From: Hydrogenophaga taeniospiralis
GTDB lineage: Bacteria > Pseudomonadota > Gammaproteobacteria > Burkholderiales > Burkholderiaceae_C
Direction of reading: 5' to 3'
Length of the DNA: 64,000 bases
Assembly (NCBI RefSeq): GCF_020510445.1
Contig: NZ_JAHBAG010000001.1
Span: 1,588,501-1,652,500, forward strand
The first letter of the stretch is position 1; each line of letters starts with the position of its first letter. Position numbers and translations under genes: made by a program. Under the pieces are notes generated by a model. The model was not told the origin of the DNA and made no database searches. It worked only from the letters and a program-made list of their open reading frames with translations. This document shows, in pieces, positions 56,134 through 64,000 of the stretch.

Positions 56134-56314
56134 GGCGTGACCTTTCACAGGGGTTCAGAGCGGCAGTGTTGCCAGCCGTGAGAGCGGTGTCTGTGTGCTG
56201 TCGAACATTTCGCATCGCCGCGTGTTCGATAGCGCACCGACGTGCCGTACCCCGGGTGGGAGATTGCTGGTTTGATGGCGCCGCCCCGCCGCCAGCCAAC
56301 CAGAGGGCTCCCCC

Positions 56315-57730
56315 ATGTCCCGGCCGTCATCCCCTGTTGTCCCCCAAACCACCCCAGTGAAGACGCTGGCCGCCAGGCCCACGGCGACCCGCCGCAGGAC
56401 GTGCCGCTCTTCAGCGTGCCGCTTGGCCTGGGTCGCGGCCGGCACCGCCGTGCTGCTGGCGCTGGGCGCCTGCGCCGAGCCGGCCCGCTTTACCGTCGCC
56501 GAGGGCTCCGGCAACAACCCAGCCTTGCCCGCGCCCAGCCGGGCGCTGATCCCCACGGTGAACATTGCGCCGGCGCGGGGCTGGCCCGCTGGCGCCATGC
56601 CCACCCCGGCACCGGGCCTGCGGGTGCAGGCCTTTGCCCACGACCTGGACCACCCGCGCTGGCTGCAGGTGCTGCCCAACGGCGACGTGCTGGTGGCCGA
56701 AACCAACGCGCCGCCCAAGGCGGATCCACCCACGGGCATCAAGGCCTGGGTGATGGGGCGGGTGATGAAGCGCGCGGGCGCCGCTGTGCCGAGCGCCAAC
56801 CGCATCACCCTGCTGCGCGACACCGATGGCGATGGCGTGGCCGACATGCGTTCGGTGTTGCTCAGCGGTTTGAACTCGCCCTTCGGCATGGCGCTGGTGG
56901 GCGAGCGCCTGTTCGTCGCCAACGCCGACGCGGTGCTGGTCTTTCCCTACCGCCGGGGTGACACCCGTCTCAGCGCAGCGGGCACGAAGCTGCTGGACCT
57001 GCCCGGCGGGCCGATCAACCACCACTGGACCAAGAGCCTGCTCGCCAGCCCGGATGGCCGGCGCCTGTACGTCGGGGTCGGGTCCAACAGCAACGTGGGC
57101 GAGAACGGCATGGTGGCCGAAGAAGGCCGGGCGGCGATCTGGGAGGTGGACATCGGCACCGGCGCGCACCGCGTCTTCGCCTCGGGCCTGCGCAACCCGG
57201 TCGGCCTGGCCTGGGACGCCAGCGGCCGCACGCTCTGGGCGGTGGTCAACGAACGCGATGAACTCGGCAGCGACCTGGTGCCCGACTACCTCACCTCGGT
57301 GCGCGACGGGGCCTTCTACGGCTGGCCCTACAGCTACTACGGCCAGCATGTGGATGCGCGCGTGAGCCCGCCGGACCCCGAGCGGGTGGCCAAGGCCGTG
57401 GTGCCGGATTTCGCGCTGGGCGCGCACGTCGCGCCGCTCGGCCTGGCATCCGCCGTCGGCAGCCGCCTGCCCGCGCCGTTCACGAACGGGATGTTCATCG
57501 GTCAGCACGGCTCGTGGAACCGGCGTCCGCACAGCGGCTACAAGGTGGTCTTCGTGCCCTTTAACGGCGGGCAGCCATCCGGTCCGGCCCGGGACGTGCT
57601 GAGCGGCTTCCTGACCGCCGGCGGCGAAGCCCAGGGGCGGCCGGTGGGTGTGGCGATGGACGCGCGGGGTGCGCTGCTGGTGGCCGACGACGTGGGCAAC
57701 GCGGTCTGGCGCGTCAGCGCCTTGCCTTGA
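56315..57730 (+). CDS. PQQ-dependent sorbosone dehydrogenase-like lipoprotein
   Basis: This 471-residue protein is a six-bladed beta-propeller of the L-sorbosone/aldose dehydrogenase family. After an Arg-rich N-terminus, a hydrophobic stretch ends in a lipobox-like LALGAC (about residue 52). Motifs include [52 protein letters not shown] and IGQHGSWNR, shared with PQQ-type propellers. Substrate and cofactor use are inferred by family. The start is ATG 56315. Confidence 0.88.
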   Translation: MSRPSSPVVPQTTPVKTLAARPTATRRRTCRSSACRLAWVAAGTAVLLALGACAEPARFTVAEGSGNNPALPAPSRALIPTVNIAPARGWPAGAMPTPAPGLRVQAFAHDLDHPRWLQVLPNGDVLVAETNAPPKADPPTGIKAWVMGRVMKRAGAAVPSANRITLLRDTDGDGVADMRSVLLSGLNSPFGMALVGERLFVANADAVLVFPYRRGDTRLSAAGTKLLDLPGGPINHHWTKSLLASPDGRRLYVGVGSNSNVGENGMVAEEGRAAIWEVDIGTGAHRVFASGLRNPVGLAWDASGRTLWAVVNERDELGSDLVPDYLTSVRDGAFYGWPYSYYGQHVDARVSPPDPERVAKAVVPDFALGAHVAPLGLASAVGSRLPAPFTNGMFIGQHGSWNRRPHSGYKVVFVPFNGGQPSGPARDVLSGFLTAGGEAQGRPVGVAMDARGALLVADDVGNAVWRVSALP

Positions 57731-57752
57731 CGCAGCGGCTGGGCCGTGGCGC

Positions 57753-58358
57753 TCAGGACCCGAGCAGCGCGCGCCAGGCCTGGCGCGTGGGGGACGACAC
57801 CGAGTCCAGCACCTGTTCGTAGGGCGTCTTGTGCCGGGTCAGCAGCCGGGCCGAGGCCACCATCTTGGAGCGGCAGAACCAGTGGCAGGTGTGCTGGAAC
57901 AGGAACAGCTCGGCCGACAGCATGTAGGCCTTGTCCTTGGGGCTGAGGTCTTGCGTGTTCTGCGCCACGAAGGCGATGCCCTTGGCGTGGATGGCCAGCG
58001 CCTCGCGCAGGTCGAAGGTGGCGCCCACGAACAGCCGGGTGGCCCAGGGCAGCGCCAGCGGCCAGGTGCTCACGCGGGTCTGCGCCTCGCCCAGGCGCGC
58101 CACGTCGGCGGCCAGGCGGTCGAACTGTCGGCACAGTGTCTGTTCAGTGGTGGCCAGCAGGTTCCAGATCTGTTGCCGCCGCTCGGGGTCGGCTTCGCCC
58201 AGGGCCCGCAGGTAGCCCTCGGTCAGCTGCTCCATGAGTTTTTCCAGCTGGTAGGGCTGCAGGCAGTGCGCCAGCAGCGCGATGCGCTGGCGTTGTTCAC
58301 GGTTCTTCGCGGCGTACACGCCCAGGCCGATCAGGATCAGCGTCACATAAATATCCAT
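57753..58358 (-). CDS. Hypothetical protein with N-terminal membrane helix
   Basis: This 201-residue protein of unknown function opens with a hydrophobic segment (MDIYVTLILIGLGVYAAK) and continues as a helical soluble part with charged heptads and a CHWFCRS pair of cysteines. I recognise no domain. ATG 58358 begins at the helix; the longer frame to 58430 would cross the terpene-operon promoter. It is divergent from the TetR gene at 58472, with 113 bases between, so the two promoters are close together. Confidence 0.75.
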   Translation of the reverse strand: MDIYVTLILIGLGVYAAKNREQRQRIALLAHCLQPYQLEKLMEQLTEGYLRALGEADPERRQQIWNLLATTEQTLCRQFDRLAADVARLGEAQTRVSTWPLALPWATRLFVGATFDLREALAIHAKGIAFVAQNTQDLSPKDKAYMLSAELFLFQHTCHWFCRSKMVASARLLTRHKTPYEQVLDSVSSPTRQAWRALLGS

Positions 58359-58415
58359 GCCGCTATTGTCCGGCCCTTTTGTGGGCCCGCTGGAACTGGG
58401 GAGAGTGCGGTTGAT

Positions 58416-58445
58416 ATTTATACAGAGCAAATGCTTGCTATAAAT
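58416..58445. promoter_or_regulatory. Candidate operator of the terpene operon
   Basis: The core AGCAA (58426-58430) and TTGCT (58435-58439) surround ATGC, and wider arms ATTATA-like ATTTATA (58416-58422) and TATAAAT (58439-58445) are also inverted. This lies 27 bases upstream of the TetR gene at 58472 in the only AT-rich stretch here. AtuR-type repressors bind palindromes of this kind; the site is a prediction. Confidence 0.5.
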
Positions 58446-58471
58446 AGGCCGGCCTGCTAAGGTTCCGTGCC

Positions 58472-59185
58472 ATGAGCACCGCCAGCCCGCCTTTGCCCAC
58501 CCCCGCCGCGCCGCGCCGCGCCCGGGGCCGCCCGCCCAAGACCGCCGACGAACGCGACGACGGCAACCGCCGACAGGCCCTGCTGCGCGCGGCGGCGCGC
58601 CTGTTTCGCCAGCAGGGCTTCGCCGCCACCAGCACGCGCGACATCGCCGCCGCGGCCGGCATGCGCTCGGGCTCGCCGTTCTACCACTTCGACAGCAAGG
58701 AGGCCCTGCTCGCGGCCGTGATGCAAGAGGGCATGCAGAGCGCGCTGCGCCGCCAGACCGAGGCCATGTCCGCCGCCGCGGGCGCGCAGCCGCTGAGCGC
58801 GCGCGACTGCCTGCGGGTGCTGGTGCGCAACCACTACGAAGTGCTGCTCGGGCCCGACAGCGACTTCATCCCGGTGATGCTGTACGAATGGCGTTCGTTG
58901 TCCGAGGCGCAGCGCAGCGAGGTCAACCACCAGAAGGCCGACTACGAAGCGGCCTGGGTGCCGGTGCTGCAGGCCCTGCACGCCAGCGGCGAGCTGCGCG
59001 GCGACCCGGGGCTGGCGCGGCTGATGCTGTTTGGCGCGCTGAACTGGTCCGTGCAGTGGTACGACCCGGCGCGGCAGGCCTCGCTGGACGACCTGACCCA
59101 GACCACGCTGCAGCTGTTTCTGAAGGACCCGGAGGTGCCGAAGGGGGCTCGCACCGCAGCGCGCCGCACGGAGGTGCCCGAATGA
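58472..59185 (+). CDS. TetR family regulator (AtuR-like) of the terpene-degradation operon
   Basis: This 237-residue repressor has a basic Pro/Arg N-terminus (RRARGRPPKTADER), a helix-turn-helix (ATSTRDIAAAAGMRSGSPFYHF) at about residues 50-72, and a TetR_C ligand domain. It precedes and overlaps by four bases an SDR gene followed by an Atu-type carboxylase, dehydrogenase and hydratase, so it probably represses this operon and answers a terpenoid or its CoA ester. The identity as AtuR is by context. Confidence 0.9.
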   Translation: MSTASPPLPTPAAPRRARGRPPKTADERDDGNRRQALLRAAARLFRQQGFAATSTRDIAAAAGMRSGSPFYHFDSKEALLAAVMQEGMQSALRRQTEAMSAAAGAQPLSARDCLRVLVRNHYEVLLGPDSDFIPVMLYEWRSLSEAQRSEVNHQKADYEAAWVPVLQALHASGELRGDPGLARLMLFGALNWSVQWYDPARQASLDDLTQTTLQLFLKDPEVPKGARTAARRTEVPE

Positions 59186-60147
59186 GCGCGCTGACGCAAA
59201 AACCGCCGGGCTACCGGTCGGTGTTCGCGCCGGGCCTGCTGGCCCGGCGGGTGGTGGTGGTCACGGGCGGGGGCTCGGGCATCGGGCGCTGCACCGCGCA
59301 CGAGCTCGCCAGCCTGGGCGCGCAGGTGGTGCTGATCGGGCGCGATTCGGCCAAGCTGCAGGACACGGCGGGCGAGATCCTGCTGGACTGCGCCGGGGCC
59401 GGTGGGCACGCCAGCTTCCACGCCTGCGACATCCGCCAGGAAGCGGCGGTGCGCAGCGTGGTCACGGCCATCGTCGCCGCGCACGGCCGCATCGACGCCC
59501 TGGTGAACAACGCGGGCGGCCAGTACATCTCGCCGCTGGAAAACATCAGCGCCAAGGGCTGGCAGGCGGTGCTCGACACCAACCTCACCGGCGGCTTCCT
59601 GATGGCGCGCGAGTGTTATGTGCAGAGCATGCAGGCACACGGCGGCGCCATCGTCAACATCGTGGCCGACATCTGGGGCTCCATGCCCGGCATGGGCCAC
59701 AGCGGCGCGGCGCGCGCGGGCATGGTGAGCTTCACCGAAACCGCGGCAGTCGAATGGGCGCGCAGCGGCGTGCGCGTGAACGCCGTGGCGCCGGGCTACA
59801 TCGCCTCCAGCGGCATGGACCATTACCCGCTCGAGGCCGGCCCCATGCTGCGCGAGATGCGCGACACCGTGCCGGCGGGCCGCTTCGGCAACGAGGCCGA
59901 AACGTCCGCCGCCATCGTGTTCCTGCTCTCGCCCGCGGCCAGCTTCATCAGCGGCACGGTGCTGCGCGTGGACGGCGCACGGCCGCAGGTGCGCATGGGC
60001 TGGGGCCAGGTGGCCGCGCCGGTGGCGGCGCAGGGGCGTGATGCGGTGAAGCCGTTTGAGGGGTTTCACCGGTATGTGACGCCGCGTGTTTTTGCGGGGG
60101 ATGGCCCCCACCCCAACCCTCTCCCGCACGCGGGAGAGGGGGCATGA
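59182..60147 (+). CDS. SDR family oxidoreductase of the terpene operon, with repeat-encoded tail
   Basis: This 321-residue short-chain dehydrogenase shows TGGGSGIG, NNAGGQY and, instead of the usual Tyr-Lys catalytic pair, a weakly matching SGAARAGMV region. The Asn-Asn-Ala-Gly-Gly and ENISAKGW motifs resemble the 2,4-dienoyl-CoA reductase branch, and the family includes AtuB/AtuG dehydrogenases of citronellol degradation. The last 12 or so residues (VFAGDGPHPNPLPHAGEGA) are encoded by a type A palindrome that replaced the native end. It overlaps the regulator stop by four bases. Confidence 0.88.
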   Translation: MSALTQKPPGYRSVFAPGLLARRVVVVTGGGSGIGRCTAHELASLGAQVVLIGRDSAKLQDTAGEILLDCAGAGGHASFHACDIRQEAAVRSVVTAIVAAHGRIDALVNNAGGQYISPLENISAKGWQAVLDTNLTGGFLMARECYVQSMQAHGGAIVNIVADIWGSMPGMGHSGAARAGMVSFTETAAVEWARSGVRVNAVAPGYIASSGMDHYPLEAGPMLREMRDTVPAGRFGNEAETSAAIVFLLSPAASFISGTVLRVDGARPQVRMGWGQVAAPVAAQGRDAVKPFEGFHRYVTPRVFAGDGPHPNPLPHAGEGA

Positions 60148-60260
60148 CACGGCGCTCGGGAGGGGGCATGTCATGGCGCTCCGGAGCGTGCAGGACTCAG
60201 TGGGGCGGAGGGGAAGTCCACTCCCTCTCCCGCGTGCGGGAGAGGGTTGGTGTGAGGGCC
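60102..60260. repeat. Type A palindrome pair between SDR and carboxylase genes
   Basis: Unit one has arms CCCTCTCCCGC (60117-60127) and GCGGGAGAGGG (60130-60140). Unit two has arms CCCTCTCCCGC (60223-60233) and GCGGGAGAGGG (60236-60246). They are inverted copies around an internal spacer containing CTCCGGAGCG. The first unit runs through the SDR stop codon; the second ends just before the carboxylase ATG at 60266. Confidence 0.85.
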
Positions 60261-60265
60261 GCCGT

Positions 60266-61969
<1,704 letters not shown>

Positions 61970-61977
61970 GACCTTGT

Positions 61978-62021
61978 GGGACAGACCCAGGGACGCGCGC
62001 AGCGCCCCCTGACTCTGTCCC
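61978..62021. other. Stem-loop in the carboxylase/dehydrogenase gap
   Basis: Arms at 61978-61992 (GGGACAGACCCAGGG) and 62007-62021 (CCCTGACTCTGTCCC) pair over 15 bases with two mismatches. There is no T-run. It lies nine bases after the carboxylase stop and might stabilise or process the operon transcript. Confidence 0.5.
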
Positions 62022-62041
62022 CAACCGAATAGGAGATCCAA

Positions 62042-63214
62042 ATGCAGTTCACCCACGAACACCGCGAAATCCAGGCCACGCTCAAGCGCTACATCGACGA
62101 ACACATCAACCCGCACGTGGACGAGTGGGAGGCGGCCGAAATCTTTCCGGCGCACGAGGTGTTCAAGGGCCTGGGCCGGCTGGGCCTGCTGGGCCTGACC
62201 AAGCCCGAGGCCTACGGCGGCGCGGGGCTGGACTATTCGTACAGCCTGGCCATGGCCGAGACCCTGGGCCACATCCATTGCGGCGGCGTGCCCATGGCCA
62301 TCGGCGTGCAGACCGATATGGCCACGCCCGCGCTGGCGCGCTTCGGCAGCGACGAGCTGCGTGCCCAGTTCCTCGCGCCGGCCATCGCGGGCGACGCGGT
62401 GGGCTGCATCGGCGTGAGCGAACCCGGCGCGGGCAGCGACGTGGCCGCCATCAAGACCACGGCGCGCAAGGACGGCGACGATTACGTCATCACCGGCCAG
62501 AAGATGTGGATCACCAACAGCCTGCAAGCCGACTGGATGTGCATGCTGGTCAACACCAGCGATGGCCCGGCGCACAAGAACAAGAGCCTGGTGATGGTGC
62601 CCTTGCGCGAGGACGGCAAGCTCGTCCAAGGCATCGAGGTGGCGCAGAAGATCAAGAAGATCGGCATGAACAGCAGCGACACCGGCCTGATCTATTTCGA
62701 CGAGGTGCGTGTGCCGCAGCGCTACCGCATCGGCGCCGAGGGCGCGGGCTTCGTCTACCAGATGCAGCAGTTCCAGGAAGAGCGCCTGTGGTGCGCCGCG
62801 AGCACGCTGCAGAGCCTGTCCAACTGCATCGAATGGACCATCGAGTGGGCGCAGGAACGCAAGCTCTTCGGCGCCACGCTGGCCGACCAGCAGTGGGTGC
62901 AGTTCAAGCTGGCCGAGCTCAAGACCGAGGTGGAAAGCCTGCGCGCGCTCACCTATTTGTCTTGCGAACACTATGTGGCCGGTGAAGACGTGACCGAGTG
63001 GGCCACCATGGCCAAGCTGAAAGCCGGCCGGCTCAACAGGCTGGTGCCCGACACCTGTTTGCAGTTCTGGGGCGGCATGGGCTTCACTTGGGAGAACAAG
63101 GTTTCGCGCATGTTCCGCGACGGGCGGCTGGCGTCGATCGGTGGTGGGGCCGATGAGGTGATGTTGGGGATCTTGGCCAAGACCATGGGGATTGCGAAGA
63201 GGGCGGTGAAATGA
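62042..63214 (+). CDS. atuD: Citronellyl-CoA dehydrogenase-type acyl-CoA dehydrogenase
   Basis: This 390-residue FAD acyl-CoA dehydrogenase has the N-terminal helical domain (FTHEHREIQATLKRYIDEHINPHV), the flavin-binding GVSEPGAGSDVAAIKT, the ITNS motif and the C-terminal QFWGGMGFTWENKVSRMFRD and GGGADEVMLGIL segment, where the usual YEGT is replaced by GGAD. AtuD oxidises citronellyl-CoA to geranyl-CoA. That assignment rests on the operon (carboxylase before, hydratase after) and family resemblance. AGGAGA lies a few bases before ATG 62042. Confidence 0.9.
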   Translation: MQFTHEHREIQATLKRYIDEHINPHVDEWEAAEIFPAHEVFKGLGRLGLLGLTKPEAYGGAGLDYSYSLAMAETLGHIHCGGVPMAIGVQTDMATPALARFGSDELRAQFLAPAIAGDAVGCIGVSEPGAGSDVAAIKTTARKDGDDYVITGQKMWITNSLQADWMCMLVNTSDGPAHKNKSLVMVPLREDGKLVQGIEVAQKIKKIGMNSSDTGLIYFDEVRVPQRYRIGAEGAGFVYQMQQFQEERLWCAASTLQSLSNCIEWTIEWAQERKLFGATLADQQWVQFKLAELKTEVESLRALTYLSCEHYVAGEDVTEWATMAKLKAGRLNRLVPDTCLQFWGGMGFTWENKVSRMFRDGRLASIGGGADEVMLGILAKTMGIAKRAVK

Positions 63215-63230
63215 AGCTGCTTTTCGCGGG

Positions 63231-63374
63231 CCCCCACCCCAACCCTCCCCCAGAGGGGGAGGGCGCAAAGTCCAGAGTCCCCTTCTTTTCCCCTCCCATG
63301 CAGAGCGAGGGAGTCAGAGCAGAACTATCCCTCTTTCTCCCTCCCCCTCTGGGGGAGGGCAGGGGTGGGGGCTC
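63231..63374. repeat. Type A palindrome pair between dehydrogenase and hydratase genes
   Basis: Unit one is near 63243-63262 (CCCTCCCCC and GGGGGAGGG arms) and unit two near 63339-63359 (CCCTCCCCC and GGGGGAGGG arms), in inverted orientation with outer ends CCCCCACCCC and GGGGTGGGGG. The spacer holds no gene. The element fills most of the gap from 63215 to 63404. Confidence 0.8.
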
Positions 63375-63404
63375 CCCCGCCAACACCTCACAGGACAGCC
63401 AACC

Positions 63405-64000
63405 ATGACCCCCTTCCACACCACCCGCCACCAAGACGTCGAACACTGGACGCTCAACGACCCGAGCACCCGCAATGCCCTCAGCGACGCCATGGTGCTC
63501 GGCCTGTTCGAAGCCTGCCTGCGCGCCAAGCAAGACACCACCTTGCGCGGCATCGTGCTCACCGGCGCCAGCGGGGCCTTCAGCGCCGGCGGCAGCCTGG
63601 GCGGTCTCGCCAGCGCCATCGGCCAAGCCTTGCAGCCCGGTGAAGACGACCCGTTGATCGCCATGAACCGTGGCTTTGGCGACGTGCTGCACGCGCTCAC
63701 CGAACTGCCGCAGTGGCTGGTGATCGCGGTGGACGGCCCGGCCATGGGCGGGGGCTTCGGCCTGGTGTGCTGCGCCGATCTCGTGATTGCCACCGAGCGC
63801 TCGGTGTTCGCCACACCCGAGGTCACGCTGGGCCTGCCGCCGGCGCAGATCGCGCCCTTCGTCTGGCAGCGCCTGGGCGACGCGGTGGCGCGTCAGTGCC
63901 TGCTGAGTGGTGCGCGCTGGAGCGCCGCCCAGGCGCAGACGGCCGGCCTGGTGAACACCGTGGTGGCCGACGACGCGCTCGACGCCGCCGTGGCCGACGC
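63405..64000 (+). CDS. atuE: Enoyl-CoA hydratase family protein, isohexenylglutaconyl-CoA hydratase type (cut by window edge)
   Basis: The frame is open from ATG 63405 to the end of the window, so only the first 198 residues are seen. It is a crotonase-fold protein with NDPSTRNALSDAM, the oxyanion elements GAFSAGGSL and DGPAMGGGFGLVCCAD, and the VTLGLPPAQIAPF region. AtuE hydrates isohexenylglutaconyl-CoA made by the geranyl-CoA carboxylase; the operon order of carboxylase, dehydrogenase, hydratase supports this. The 3' part is outside the window. Confidence 0.8.
   Translation, partial: MTPFHTTRHQDVEHWTLNDPSTRNALSDAMVLGLFEACLRAKQDTTLRGIVLTGASGAFSAGGSLGGLASAIGQALQPGEDDPLIAMNRGFGDVLHALTELPQWLVIAVDGPAMGGGFGLVCCADLVIATERSVFATPEVTLGLPPAQIAPFVWQRLGDAVARQCLLSGARWSAAQAQTAGLVNTVVADDALDAAVAD

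Overview
The window is G+C-rich, densely coding DNA with a distinct set of dispersed palindromic repeats. Gene content points to a betaproteobacterium of the order Burkholderiales, most likely family Comamonadaceae: argB next to a TctDE/QseBC-type two-component system and slmA, TRAP transporters, an ECF42-type sigma locus, and several beta-oxidation operons. The family assignment is inferred from gene order and repeats. I saw no rRNA, tRNA or CRISPR array.

Layout. 1-4649: end of an SDR gene, argB, a response regulator and sensor kinase pair, slmA. 4822-12134: TetR-controlled fatty-acid oxidation operon (acyl-CoA dehydrogenase, DUF2147 protein, a hydroxyacyl-CoA dehydrogenase/enoyl-CoA hydratase fusion, thiolase), with a DUF559 nuclease gene lodged between palindromic repeats. 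12259-21507: patatin-type outer-membrane protein, enoyl-CoA hydratase, a four-gene Mla/MCE lipid transport operon, and an AsmA protein. 21694-26392: sulfate uptake operon (binding protein, hydrolase, CysT, CysW, CysA), flanked by a short duplication of the end of the adjacent acetyltransferase gene. 26946-30540: an island of visibly lower G+C with a single large gene, an Mrr-like nuclease fused to a STAND ATPase, which is the best candidate for an undescribed defence system. 30559-34842: EF-G paralogue, then a divergent LysR/SDR pair. 34876-42270: LysR-controlled acid-sugar cluster (RuBisCO-like protein, DUF1537 kinase, SDR, TRAP transporter). 42330-46490: NIPSNAP gene and the ECF42 sigma/DGPF cluster. 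46497-51844: two paralogous sensor kinases on either side of a solute-binding protein. 52096-58358: miscellaneous membrane and enzyme genes. 58472-64000: acyclic-terpene (citronellol/geraniol, Atu-type) degradation operon that runs off the window.

Two repeat families recur. Type A has C-rich palindromes, often as inverted pairs. It sits between genes of one operon, has become the 3' end of three reading frames, and in one case lies in frame inside a carboxylase gene. Type B is a longer intergenic repeat at gene borders, usually after stop codons. Together they explain most of the non-coding sequence.
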